Source of the DNA: Gyromitra esculenta
Lineage: Eukaryota; Ascomycota; Pezizomycetes; Pezizales; Discinaceae
DNA: 64,000 nucleotides
Assembly: GCA_038503075.1 (NCBI GenBank)
Contig: JBCAML010000003.1
Coordinates: 1,364,001 to 1,428,000 of the forward strand
Reading direction: 5' to 3'
A program made the position numbers and the translations under genes. Each line of letters starts with the position of its first letter. Within the stretch, counting starts at the first letter, position 1. The notes beneath the pieces were generated by a model. That model searched no databases. It saw only the letters and a program-made list of their open reading frames with translations, and was not told where the DNA came from. Shown in pieces: positions 37,401-50,313 of the stretch.

Positions 37401-39139
37401 TAATTCGTACCGTGCCTTGATCACCTGAACTAGCAACACCCATTGTGTCAACGCCTCTCGCCTGAGGCAGCCATTGCGAGATGGAGCGTATTCTGATTTT
37501 GGATCGAGTGACTAACTGGTAGCGAATACAATCTCTCTGGGGATTGACGGGTAGCTTGGGCGTAATTACTAATAACTTGGGGAAGTTATATAGCTAATTG
37601 TGAAAGAAAATCATGACATCTCACTCGTCCGCAAAACGTTTACGCATTGAGAGTACTGCGTCGTCGTCGTTGTTTATTCACTAGGTAAATTCAATCTGGA
37701 GGTTATGGTACTCTTAAAAAAATCAAAAAATCAAAGAACTCGCAAAAAGTGGAACAAACCCAAAAGCTAAAAACCACACTCCACAACCCTTCTTAAAACC
37801 CGACTTTTCAATTAAACTATACCGTTCAACTAAGATCATCCCCTCTTACTATTTCCCAAATGGATGCAGCCTTACACAGCGCCGTACCTTCGGAAAGGCG
37901 GTCTTGCGTGACCGTTGCTGAGAGTATATATTGCGTCCTAATAGTCGTTAGGTGTTTAATAGGTGGTGGCATTCGCTCCTTGTGGTCAGGAACATCTTCG
38001 AGCTAAAGCTAGCGTGCCGTAGACAGTTTGATACAGGGCACCGACATACATTGCTTTTCTGCTGGTCGGGTGGTGGCAGGTTTCGCTTGTATCTCGTTTT
38101 TCTTACAGACTAATATATATCCCAGCAAGTTATTAAACTTAATTGAGAATTAAACTGACCAGATACGAGGCCTGGAAATAATCTAATTATTATGGCGATG
38201 TCTTCCTACATGTACGATAATCAGTTCCTGTCGATCACGGCCCGTGAACAACTCATGATTTATACTTCCTTCGAAAGAAGTCTGACATACATAAGGCAAA
38301 TATCTTGAGCTCATCAAAAAATAAAATAAAAATAAATGTGCTGGTCAATGATAGTTGCTCAAGTATTGTAGATGGTCTGAGATGCAGTGCATGGCATTAA
38401 CTGCTACGAAGGTTGGTTATCGAGAATATGTAGCGCAATTGCGCAAGGCGAATCAACAGATAATTCTAAACGCTTTAGGCTAAGCGCATACATATGGTCA
38501 TTGACATGTAGGATCTCGGTACCTTGTCCCAGATCACTGATTGGCGCTACCTGTGATATAGGTACTATATGTAGTAGAGCGGTGGAGGGGATCGCGAGGC
38601 AGAGGGCATAACGAGGCTTGGCTCACAAACTCAATATCTCGCCACCTAATGGAGATCAATTTGTTAGCCAAGCCTGTCAAGCCTCGTTATACCCTCTGCC
38701 TCGCGATCCCCTCCACCGCTCTAACCCTGCAAGCTACTTGTCTTAAAGACAACATTATTCTTTGCATTACTTTCTACATTGTACTAATAGAACAAAGAGA
38801 CTTGGTTAGTGGAATTTTCTAGATCTATTTATATCTGTGATATAGGAAAATATAATCCAGAGATTACAAATCAGTGTGCATAAAGTGGCTTGGACTAACA
38901 TGTGATATACTTCGCCCTGTATTTCTATTCATGAGCCGTGACAAATACACTAAATCTAGGCCCAGTCATTACTTATATACCTAATCCCACATGTCTCCGG
39001 TCGCGGGGTTCAGAAACCTCTAAATAAGTTGTAAAGAATCTTCATGAAGTTTTAGGAGACTGCGCCTTTCAGTTTCCCCGCATTGGCCTAAGTAAACATA
39101 TGAGGGCGAAATCGCCATTAAAGTAACAAATTGTCCAGG
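34482..39139. other. Gene-poor region
   Basis: About 4.6 kb with no supportable gene. It contains a small palindrome (CCACTAG...CTAGTGG near 35.72 kb), several AT-rich tracts and the strong hairpin at 38575-38723. The final 200 bases should include the promoter of the PNPOx-reductase gene. Confidence 0.5.
38575..38723. repeat. Long inverted repeat (46-bp arms, 57-bp loop)
   Basis: The arm 38575-38620 (starting TAGAGCGGTGGAGGGGATCG) is matched by the reverse complement of 38678-38723 with a single mismatch. The loop side of the right arm holds a second short copy of the arm's AGGCTTGGCT motif (near 38665-38675), so alternative pairings exist. Transcribed from either strand it would form a near-perfect hairpin. 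No target duplication or transposon terminus is obvious. Confidence 0.85.
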
Positions 39140-41006
39140 ATGGCGTATTTCTTGGAGGAAGATGAAGCTGGTTTTCATGCCGGCGAAGGTAAAATAGCAA
39201 ATCCTAACTTGGCTGATTGAAAAAAACTGACAGAATTTGCTATTCCTAGAAAAAATACGGAATCTCTTACATGTTCCGCCATCTGAAAATCCTACAGTGC
39301 CTTATCTCCACCCTTCAACTGCAGCCTTTCTCTCGAGGTGTACACTTCTAATCCTTGGATCTCTTGACCGCCAGCACCGACCATGGACTTCAATAGTTGC
39401 GGGCCCCCCTGGTTTTGTAAGGGGGTTAAATACAGAGCATTTGGCTATCAGTGGAAATGTCGCTGTAGGTGATCCAATACTGGAGAATCTAGATCCATCT
39501 GGGGCAATGATGGTTTCTGGTCTGGGGGTAGATTTAGCAATGAGGAGGCGGGCAAAGTTATTTGGGAGGGTTTTGGATGGAATGAGGAGAGTTGGGAAGA
39601 ACGATGGAGCGCTGCAAGCTATCCTGAATATCGAGCAGACCCTAGGAAATTGTCCGAAATATATAACCACCCGTAAGATAACCTTTGTCCCGGCAGTAAC
39701 AGCACCCACGCGACCGGGAGCGCGAACCGCGATTTCGGAAAACTCTCTTACCCAAAGCGCTCTTGCACTTATTCAGACAGCCGATATCTTCTTCATTACC
39801 ACACGCAATGGTGAAAAAGACATGGATACAAATTTACGGGGTGGCCCTTCTGGTTTCGTTCGTCTACTTCCTTCCTCCACCGACGCCCCCACAACAATCA
39901 TGTGGCCCGAATACTCCGGGAACAGACTCTATCAAACCCTAGGGAACCTAGCCGTAACCCCGGAAGCAGGTCTAACGTTCGCGGATTTCGTCGCGGGTGA
40001 CGTGCTCTGCCTTACTGGAACAGCAGAGATCGTCACTCTCGAAACAGGACTCCAACACATCCTCCCTCGTTCTAACTTAGCTATAAAGTTTACGATTCAA
40101 GAATCGAAATTTCTTGAAGCTGCTCTGCCAATACGAGAGTCATCGTCCGATGCAGAGAAAAGAGAATTTTCACCCTATAACCCACCTGTACGATACCTAT
40201 CATCCGAGAAAATCCAGCTCCCTCCGTTCAAGAGTAAAGAAAACTCTCTCAGAGCTCGGTTACTTGGCATCACTCCTCTCACCTCTAACGTTGCTATCTT
40301 TAAATTCTCATTGTTGAAGTCACATGATATTCGATGGAAAGCTGGACAGTACATTGCATTGGGATTTGAAGATGAGATTGGAACGGCAGGCTATAGACAT
40401 ATGAACGATTCTGATCCACAAAGCCTTAACGACGATTATATCAGAACATTTACAGTAATCTCCAACCCCAAAGACAAAGATACGGTTGAAATTTTGATCA
40501 GAAGAGTTGGGACTGTTACGAATTGGTTGTTTGCTCTGATAGGCAACAAAGGGAAGCTAGATCTGGGCATTGAGATCCCAGTCAGAGGATTTGGGGGCGA
40601 GTTTGGCTTGGCTCGTGATGAGCAAGAACAGATAAATTTCGTCGCTGGGGGGGTAGGGATTACTCCACTACTTTCGTTCTTGGGGGACAACGGTTGGAGT
40701 GACGTGAACGTGTGGTGGACAGTAAGGAAAGACGATATAGGGGTTGTGAGAGAGGTTTTAAAACGCCATCCAGGCTTGGCTCAAGGATTGAGGGTTTTTA
40801 TTACCGGAGGAGAGGAACATAACTTGGAGGGCTTGGAAAGTATAAGGGTTTTTTGGAGAAGAATCGATAAAAGAGATTTGGTTTCATCCAAGAACGGGGG
40901 TAAAGCAAAATGGTATCTGTGTGCCTCACCAGAGTTGAGGAAGAAAATTGTAAATTGGCTTGGAGAAGAAGGACAAGAAGTGCATTTGGAGGATTTTGGG
41001 TATTAA
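39140..41006 (+). CDS. PNPOx-like flavin-binding / ferredoxin-reductase-type fusion oxidoreductase
   Basis: Two exons, 39140-39188 and 39250-41006, give 601 residues. The N-terminal half is a pyridoxamine-5'-phosphate-oxidase-like split barrel, recognised from GFHAGEEKIRNLLHVPPSENP and GSLDRQHRPWTSIVAGPPGFV. The C-terminal half is a ferredoxin-NADP-reductase-type module: an FAD domain with WKAGQYIALGFEDE, DYIRTFTVIS, then the nicotinamide-binding FVAGGVGITPLLSFL, ending in the usual EDFGY. There is no 2Fe-2S ferredoxin domain at the end. It should pass electrons from NAD(P)H through flavin to an unknown acceptor. The acceptor at 39249 was preferred over the nearer AG at 39233 because only it keeps frame and restores the conserved HAGE-EK join. 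Confidence 0.9.
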
Positions 41007-41796
41007 GAAATTCGGAGCCCTGTGATCAAAGAGAGGGGACGCTGTACATGGCGGTTAATTAATCCTGATTGGGGAACACAGGAAAGTTTATTTATATTAA
41101 AGCCTCTCTGTGGCGATGTGGTTTGGCACGGTGGATATATTGCGGCAGAACTTAATGAAATCCGATCATCTTATTTACTCCCGAGCCGTACCGAACAAAG
41201 CCGAAGGAAGCTAGGTTTTGGGACGCTAGCGCGCTGTAGCCCACATACCCTTCTTCAACAATACATGTAATTGGGTGCTAACTTCTCGCAGGCTCAAACA
41301 CTACCATGGGTACATATTATATCAATGGCTAGCGGAGAGAGGAGCCCCCTTGCTTGTTTGTAAACTCTACCGAAATATTGACGCGTTAGGACAGTTGGCT
41401 TGTCCTTTTTAGTTTGGATGTACTAAGTTTAAGGGTCTAAGTAATCAACTAATGACCAGTTATTTATCGCCCAATAATGCGTTCTCTGGGTAATCTGCTC
41501 TTATACATATGCACGTAGTTTTGAAAGTTCTATAAATTTCAATCATTCCAGCATAAATTCACGGCCTCAGGCTTAATGAACTAACTCAAGATATGGATTT
41601 AACCTTACAGGAGCGTATTCTAGGGCCCGTATGTACGGCAACTCGGATGATAATAATTACTTATTTCAAAACTAGATCTAGATTGGAGATTTCTTAAGCT
41701 TAAGAGGTGGCAACATTTACTATATTTCAAATAACGAAGCTATGGTATTTATTCAATTTACATATACAGTGTACACCAAAGACTTTTATCTACTAT
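41007..41796. other. Intergenic region between convergent flavoenzyme genes
   Basis: About 790 bases of AT-rich DNA between two 3' ends, presumably both 3' UTRs and polyadenylation sites. Nothing else is visible. Confidence 0.5.
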
Positions 41797-43574
41797 TTAA
41801 AGGCCAACAACCTGCGGATTCCACATAGTTAACCTAGGATCTACAGCCTTTTTAATTTTTAATAGTCTTGGGTACTGTGTGCCATAGTACAACGCGTGTG
41901 CCTCACTGGGGCTTAAACTCGGATCGACGTAGTTCGGGTAAGCACTGAACTTAGTCTGGGGCTGGGCGTTTGTGAGTGATAGCACCATGTTGTCCATGAA
42001 CGCGAAACCGTCAGCTGGATACGGCGGGACGTCGCCTGGAGCTATCGAATAGAGCTGAAGGGTGAAGAACGAGTCACGAACGGCATATGCTGCGCTGTCA
42101 AGAGAGAAAGATGAAATTTTGGAGTTGGCACCCCCGTAAAGGTCTGCAATAACCCACCAACCCTTGTTGGAAACGGTATGTTAGTGTTTATTTCCGAAAA
42201 TTCGTAAAGGGCTAACTTACAACCGTGGAGTTTTTGCCGTTCTCAAGATAAGTAAAGAAAGAAGTCAACGCATCCGTCGTAAAAGGTTCTGGGGTAACCA
42301 AACTCTTTGTGAACTGTTTGGAGATACACTAGTTAGCCACGGAGGATACTATCAGATCATGCATCCGGGTTTCATACGAAAGTGTCATGCATGGTGTAGT
42401 TCTGCGGTTGCTGGAGAGCTTCTCCGTTTGCCAACGAAACCAACATGTCCAACCAAGGATACTCCACAATGTCAGTGCTATTCCGACTTGGCCAACTCGC
42501 AAGAAGGGGCGCAATGACAGCATCGAAATTGGTCCTGGAGCCCCAGTAGACACCAGTAACCGCGAAGATGTCGCCGATGTTGAACAACCGAAGCGCAAGT
42601 TCCTTAGGGGCTGAAGTAAGGGCAAAATCCTGTAGAGCTCTGACGATAGAGATCTTATAAGGAACCCAGGAGCCTGAGGGAGGCGGGCCAAATGTGTATA
42701 TGAACTCAACACCGCTTGCTGGTGCCTCAAATGTCTGGAATTTGAATTTCGTGACGATACCATAAGCGTCACCGGCACCACGCAGAGCCTGTATAAATAT
42801 TTTAGCTCACGCCCCGAAATTTCACCAAGATGAGACTGAATCCTAGAAAATGTAGATTTTAGGTCCTTACCCAGAACAGATCTTCGTACTGGGTCTTGGA
42901 GACTGTGCGAACAGTTCCATTGACAAGAACAACTTCTAGTTCAACAATGTTATCAAGGGTGGTTCCCCACATACGAGACGTCAGTCCAAAACCTCCATGC
43001 AAGGCATGACCACCGATACCAACACTATTACGTTGTATTACGTTAGCAAAATATGTCCTGTCAAAAGGAATTGGCAGTTCCTGACTGACCCTGGGCATAA
43101 GCCATGAGGCAGAGCACGCCCTCCTTGGCTGAACAAATTGTATGCTACATCGCCCAAGCGGGTGCCTACCCCAATGGCGGCAATATTCGTGGCTGGGTCA
43201 ACAGTAACAAACTTGAATTTTTTCATGTCAACCATCAAAGACCCATCTTTGCCTCCAAGTCCAAAAGCTGCATATGAATGACCTCCAGATCTGGCAGCAA
43301 CTTTGACATTAAAAAGCTGTGCACAAATAAGGGCTGATGAAATATGAGCGGCGGTTTCAGGGACAGCAACTGCCTGGGGAAAGAAGGGAACACGGAGGTT
43401 GTAGGGCACAACTTCAGCCGGGTAAGCGGGAGATGTAGCTTCGATCACAGGTACTGATGCTGCCTTAAGGCAGTGGACAAGCGTTGATAATCGCTTCTCG
43501 ACATCAGTTGGTGCTGAAAAAACGAGTCCCACAAAACCTAAGAGGGTGACAATACTCCCAAAGCGAGCGACCAT
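41797..43574 (-). CDS. Secreted AA7-type FAD-linked oxidase (glucooligosaccharide oxidase-like)
   Basis: Five exons, 43574-43090, 43024-42871, 42788-42378, 42313-42221 and 42162-41797, give 502 residues, the usual family size. A signal peptide (MVARFGSIVTLLGFVGLVFS) predicts secretion. The PCMH-type FAD domain has RSGGHSY (His about 99) and PHGLCPG (Cys about 160). That His/Cys pair, about 61 residues apart, is the bicovalent FAD attachment of GOOX/BBE-type enzymes. GIGGHALHGGFG and MWGTTLDNIVE follow. The C-terminal BBE-like segment ends with AYPNYVDPSL, YYGTQYPRLLKIK and DP...NPQ. It probably oxidises sugars or oligosaccharides to lactones with release of H2O2; alcohol or metabolite oxidation is the alternative. 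Confidence 0.94.
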
Positions 43575-46500
43575 GTTTCGAGTCTGATGATGATTCAGGA
43601 ATTAGTCTCTCTTGAATCTCAACCTACTAGTTGTAAATCCTTAGCAACTGAGATATAAACTGGGGCGATGATTGAAATCTTTAGGAGGAAGCGGGCTTCT
43701 TTTTAAATCGAAGAAGCTAAACTTCAATCCTAGACCACGAAGTCTGCTGATACGTAAAACCTGATCCCCATGCATTGATACCCGGCCTAGCATTCTGAAC
43801 TGGAAAATTGTATGTTGATCGCTCTCTGGATGAAGAGCAGTGCCTTGCCATGCATATGTGACGCCGACACAGTAACTAACAAGGGGTGATGTTTACTCAT
43901 CGGTTTCTGTACCACCATAAACTAAAAGTAGTTAGTGCTTGTGGCGACATATCAACTCTAGGTTAACACCCAGGTACCTCAACAAGACCGGAAAGAATTG
44001 GGCAGGAACCTAGTCCGAAACCGAAGATCGTCAAGCAATCTTAAGAATGGAAAAAGAGGGCCCGGGTTCAATTCTTTAATTCAAAATGCAATGGAAACAA
44101 AGTCTGGACATCAAATAAAGGTGAAGGCTTTCCAGCGGCTACTAAATGCAGGTATGGCGCACGAAATTTTAGACCTCGACCGCCTTTTTAAGCTCTAATT
44201 CTGAGTTGCACAATAGAGCAAACAACACAAGCAAAGCTAAATAGTCTCTAGCAGAATAGTCTAAACGCTAATTAGCTTTGTATAGAGCAAGGAATTTTGT
44301 GGCTGTGGCAGAATTAGACCTCATTTTTGGGTGTAAAAAGCTCAATGTGGAACGTTCCAAGAAGTGCTGCGATCATGATGAGATATACGCAGGGAGAAAT
44401 AGTATCATATTCCATTACTTGAGACAAATATATGTGTAAAAGGTATTAGATGGTACATCCTTGACCGGAAGTACCTTGATAAACATCAATTGAAGAATTA
44501 TCAATGGTAGCAGGCTTTGGATGGAAGATGGGGCTACATTGTGCGGAACGCTTGGCACCATTTGTAAGACAGTGGCGTTCCACACCCCATTACGATTGGT
44601 CGAGGTCTAAGACTGCATGCGCCATACTGACGGAAGAATCTTGGATAGTTTTTCGGTCGGCCAGTGCCCGGAAGTTAACGATCCGATGAGTGGTGTAGGT
44701 GTGTTGATGGTTTAAGTATTTTATGCACATACGTGCCTGAGGCTCAAAGTCTCCCCACGCTCCCCGCTTAATTTAAACTCGAAGAGGGAACGAATGATTT
44801 AACCCTACAGATTTTAATCCTAGGGCGGGCATCGGCTCAATAGAACTCGGGGCGGTATCCCTACCTCGCGTAGATTTTCTAGAACTATTCGAAAGTTCTA
44901 CTACTCTACATAGGATAACCCAATAAATAACCACTTCCGCGTTTTCAGATGCGGCCATAAGCAAGGGATGAGTATCACATAAATGTTGAATCAGCTAATA
45001 TGCTCAGCTCACTGCGGATCAGATGTTTATTTCAAACACTGCTACATCAACCCACAAGAACTTCTACATCACTAGAACTATATGCATGGATAAGCCGTCC
45101 GGAATAATATTAATCGTTCCACCGGAACATTTTATTTATTCCCCGCTCGTTAGGTATCTAAGCTTGAGATCGCATGCTGCTCACTGCCTATTACTGTAGC
45201 ATGCATTGGCAATCTTATGATATACTGACCATGGGAGCATATAAGTAGGGACTGGTAATACGGGAGTACGCACACTACCGTGAAATATCTCCGTGATCAA
45301 CTGTGCCAAGGTTTTGGGCATACGAATTAATACGGGCTGGGTACTATCTTGAACGTTCATCGTCCTGTGTTTAGCCTGCGTGTATGAAACGAATCCAAAC
45401 CCTCGGGTAGTGAAGAGAGATTCTGAATATGCAGTATATCCCATTCACTGAGAACCTTAGTAGCAGAGTAACGAGTACTTTCAAAGCAAAGAACTACTGG
45501 TTCGCGAGTACATATATTCATTTATTTATTCAATCGGTAGCCTTTCTGTAGTCTCGTTTCCGCCTCCCTGCTAGTGTCCTGACACGCATCTAATCTGAAA
45601 TTCTCCAGGCTGCGCTGACACGACTTGTAGGCAGCGATTTTCCAAATCGACGATCTAATAAGATCAGAATTTGCTGCACAAGTCTGAGATGTAAATAACT
45701 AGAACAAAAAACCTGCGATGGAACCGACCTGGACGGACGACTAATCTACAGGGTCTATGACCCAGTGTGTGAAGGTTGTCGAATAGCCTCCCCCATATGT
45801 GGTCTAAGCGGGCTAAGCCTGTAGTGGGATATATGTAAAAACTTAGTGTCTAGGAATTCATGAAAAATATATGACTTTGGACTGTATAAATCAGTAATTT
45901 CTGATAGTCTTACTAAACCATACGCACACACGGGGTGCTATGACGACCGCTTAGCCATACGGAGGTTATAGAGTGTCCCTCGAGAATCACGACTTTCTCA
46001 GAACCCAAGTCTGTAAATGTTAACCGTTGTCTCGATATCTATCTAGGTCGACTCCTAGGAAACTTTGAGCCAATCTCGACACAAACTATTAAGCTAATTT
46101 AATATTTAAATACTTAGGGCAGGCAAGGCAGACCCGAAACTGCATACCATTGATATAAAAAAACATGGTTAGAGGGTGTGAACTGCATCTGCTAGTGTTG
46201 AGCGACTTTTCGACCCCATAAATTGTTTTCAGGTTCATCCGCCCCCAACTGATCGAAGCGAAGCAGAAGAGCTGCTAGGTGTTTTTGGCAGCCATTGAAG
46301 GTGGTACAACATATGCCTAAGAGAGAAGGTCCAAATGAAATTTGTTATATAACGAAATATGGTTGGTATTTGTTCGAAATTTCCAGGTGAGAGGAACCGT
46401 AAACCCCACTTCGAATTACACGAAGTCTAATCATAGACTAACGTATGGCGCTAGGGGTACTAGGTAACTGACTTCCATGAGTCTCTGCAGGCCCCGCAGT

Positions 46501-47900
46501 TGTCGCATTGCCTCGAAATTAATACAGACAAGGCACAGCAGTGAAAGCAGGGATTAACTGTGCATGACAAGGTTACCAGTGGGTAATAGTATATAACCCA
46601 GAGAAAGGCAACACTGTACATGTGCGGGGATCGAAGCTCACTGGGGTGATTATCTCCAGGAGAAAGATTAGCAATTGTGAACGAAGGAGGTTTGATAATG
46701 GAGGATCCTGCTAGCGTTGCCTTTACCTTAAGCTAAAGAGAATTGGGGAGCCGGCTGTTTTAGGGAGCTCGAGCAATTGGTGATAAAATATCTTTCGGCA
46801 GGATCTAGAGATCGCTTCTGTGTGAGGTTTTTTTCGACCAGTGGGTAGAGTCGAGTCGGTGGCTAAACTCATAAGAGAAGATTGATACTTTCCACTAGAC
46901 TCACAGACCAACCGTCAGGCTCGTTTCTCATACCACTACTGTTCGCTCTTCTATATCCCAGATGATATGATTTCGTATTAGTAGATAGCCAATTGCCGGC
47001 TGCGGGGCAGCCCAAGTGAAATATTAGTGGCGAATTGACCATTGCCAATACATCTCACCCTTGCTACACAAGGTGAAAGGGCAGAAAAAGAAATCTATCT
47101 TTCGCATAGAATCTGGGGAAATGATTAGACTTCCGAGGGCTGTGAGCTACAGAGTAGCTAGCTGGGGTTTCACAGTAAGCCATGCCCAAACATCAAAAGG
47201 GCAAAGTACGTTGGTACATATAGTCATGTGCTACATGTATTCTTAGTATTTCCCTAATTCTAGTAAGCGAATACTGAGAACTTCTGAGGATGAATGACAA
47301 ATTGATGAATCCGTTGTTGTTGTGCACTTAAATTTGATTTGTGATAAAGACGACGTTAACGTTCTTTTGTATGATTAACTGGAATTGAAATCAACTGCTA
47401 ATTTTAAAGCAAACAACCTGGCTCACCCTTGCCATACAATTCCTGGACTATATATTTGTTATATAGGGGGACACAAATGTGATGCCTCCGCATGCTCTCA
47501 GCACAGAGTTAAGAAGATGGACCTAGCCTAGCACGAAAATCGCGCGGTAGTTACCCAGCTTCATGAAGTCAGGCATGATATTACTTGCATAGCTGCTAGA
47601 GGATTTTAGACATCAGTACGCACGTAGGGATCAATTACAAAGAATCGATGTTTCCTTTTTTCGATCACTAACCACAAAAGCCAGACAAAGACGAGAGCTA
47701 TATTACAGACAGAAGCTGCAAACTTCAAGGCAACGTAAGCAACACTAGTAACCCCCACCCACAGAAGAAAAACACTAAAGTCTAGAATTGAGCAAATCTA
47801 ATTGATTAAATAAGCTCTATGTATGCACTCATATATCCTCACAAATCCATCCCCAGCCACTCACTACTCCTAAAATTCCAATCCCAATCCTAGTTACTTT
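43575..47900. other. Gene-poor region
   Basis: About 4.3 kb without a supportable gene, RNA or clear element. The right-most part of the AA7 promoter is here. Short frames on both strands carry no motif. Some sequence may be decayed transposon, but I see no termini. Confidence 0.5.
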
Positions 47901-48644
47901 TTAATTGTAAGCTGCGTCTTTGCCTCCAGCATAGTCTGGTGCGTTAGTGTAAACGGGTGGTGCTGATGAACCATAAGAGCTCCCCGAAGGATTATAGGAA
48001 GTTTTCTGGGAGCGTAGGTTTGCGGGGTTGAGAGCTGGCGCATATGCGTGCTTCTTCTCGCGACGGCGGATGACTGAGGCGAACGAGAAAGATCCGAGGT
48101 GGAACGCCCTATCATTATCGTCAGTCTTCACAGCCGTGTCACGTAGGGGATATTGCAAGAATACCATAATAGGGCTGTAAACGCAAAAAGCATTTTGTAC
48201 ATATGGCAAACGCGAATACCATCCGAGTTGCCCCAGTTATATACATTACATGTCTCAAAAGTAGTTTTGCCCATGGCACGGGCGAGAGTGCCAAATACGA
48301 GTGCCCAGCACAGCGATAGGACACCATCGACAATCATCATGATCAGGGAGTTTAATCGTCCGAGACATAGGAGGAAGAACGAGCTGAGGATATTGACGAG
48401 CGTGATAACAGCCTATGTCACAAATATATTAGTACTAGGATTATTATTGAATCGAAGTGAATGAAGAACGCACAACGACGTCTAGCGCGATGAATTCCCA
48501 TGGAATCTGATATTTATCCTTCATGAGATAGTAATTAAAGTATCCTGTGACACCAAAGACAACCACGATCCCAATGAACTGTAAGAGCCGGAACGAGACC
48601 AGTGGCCATTTAGGCCAAATGGAGGGTTGCTTCTTGACCACCAT
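47901..48644 (-). CDS. MARVEL-domain four-helix membrane protein
   Basis: Three exons, 48644-48474, 48412-48165 and 48108-47901, give 208 residues. Four hydrophobic helices are visible: LLQFIGIVVVFGVTGYFNYY, a second through AVITLVNILSSFFLLCLG, a third through VDGVLSLCWALVFGTLARAM, and a fourth through MLFAFTALLWWAFHLGSFSF. A CNVYN-type loop lies before the fourth. A soluble tail with Tyr/Ser/Pro follows (SSYGSSAPPVYTNAPDY). This is the MARVEL pattern of fungal plasma-membrane or Golgi proteins related to Nce102 or synaptogyrin-like families. An upstream in-frame ATG at 48695 exists, but the start at 48644 begins nearer the first helix. Confidence 0.8.
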
Positions 48645-50313
48645 TTTTTTCTTTATAGAATTTAGTGAAGAGGGATGAACGCGCTCGAGGATCAAGGTGG
48701 GGCAGAGAACGTAGAGAAGGAAGGTTAGGAAATGAGGGGACAGTGCTATGATATAAAGAACTATTCAACTGCTGCAGCTAATCTTTCACCGGGCACCGTG
48801 GGGAGGCTGAGCAAAACAACGAGCATTGATCGTTCTTGGCTGTGGGGAATTCGTTCAGCCCTGGATCCACGTTGACATCCTGATGCTAAAGATAGAAACA
48901 ATCTGGCGCAAAGCCAACACAGGGAATTCTTAGCCTTGGCACTCTCGCTACTCATGAAATTCTCAACGAGGATGTTATAAAATAAAGAACTTGAACTCAG
49001 GTTGTAGATACTGAACCGTTTTCTACAGGAAAATCTCGGTAATTAGAGTAGGTTTACACATAGAGTTGATCGTGATAAGCGCTGGTATGCCCAGAACACG
49101 GACAGATATGAGACAACAAAGACTTCTGAAACAGCGGCACAGAAGCGGATTACTCTTCTACGTATAAGAAACGCACCTACTGTCTGGGTTCTCGCTCGGG
49201 TCATCATTTACGGCGGATAAACTTTTCTTACTCCGTGTGCCCGTTATACATATTTTGGTCTGAGGTGCTAGCTATAGCCATGACCAATGGTGGCTGTGGT
49301 TGAACAAGTGTAGTCACTAGTTGCTGGAGCCTGGGGCACACTACACTGCCACTACCACCACAGATGCTGTAACTGCATGTAGAGCAGCCTTGTGGATACA
49401 TTTCTAATGCTAATAAAGGAAAGCTCCATTAAGCAGCGGGCTGCCAGCTAAAGCAAGAAAACGCATACTGCCAATCAATCAGCACAGGCAACCACACATT
49501 GGAATTACGATAAAGAATTCCACAGTGTTATAATCTAGGGCTAGGGCGCACTTATTAGAGCCAAGCTTGAGGCGAGGTACAACTAGTTACAGCCGTTAGC
49601 AATTTCTGATCAATAGCTCTACAGATACAGCGCCTAAAATTGTAGTTCATGATCATTCTATTCCACATACTACTAGCCACCAAATGTCGTGCCCTTAGCC
49701 TACTTTCTAGTTGGGAGTATGTAATTCTATCTAAATAAGACGTGTAGAGAACAAGTCTTGATATTGAGGACTGAAGGTTATGTAGGTGCGAGACAAGTTT
49801 TCCAATGAATTTCATAGTTATTAATATTATATCACGAAAATAAAAATGTTAAAAAGTACCATATGTCTAATTACTCGTTTTAGTAGAGTGCCTGTTTTTT
49901 TCTCCCCCGTCCTCACCTATCCCGGGAATGCCTTTCTAATTAGTTTTCATAGTGATATTACTCTCTGGGATTGTCGTAGAATAAGCGTTCGCCCTTGTCG
50001 TAGAGCTTGTTTTGGGATAAAAACTAGTCTGATCTGCTATCAATGCTCCATCTATATTCCACCATGAGGGCTCCCGTTTACACATTGCTGTCAGAATTTT
50101 TTTTTAATATGGTCAGTAAAACTCCTCGTTTATAGCAGCTAATCTACCAAAAAGAAAAGAGGTCATGAGAAATGAAATATAGACAAAGACACATTAACCC
50201 AAACGCTACTTTTAACTGAATACTCGTACTTATCCGGAAATAAAAGCCCCCGCTTTACTAATCGCTTGGTTGGCTAATCATAAGTACCCCTTGCTACTTT
50301 CGATCCCCATTCA
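48645..50313. other. Intergenic region
   Basis: It contains the promoter of the MARVEL gene and the 3' flank of RAP1. No other gene or RNA is supported. A CAGTAAAACTCCTCG string near 50113 resembles a pogo terminus but has no partner. Confidence 0.45.

Noticed and set aside
50113..50140. CAGTAAAACTCCTCG resembling a pogo transposon end
   Set aside because: No TA flank and no matching inverted end within a plausible distance; a likely chance match.
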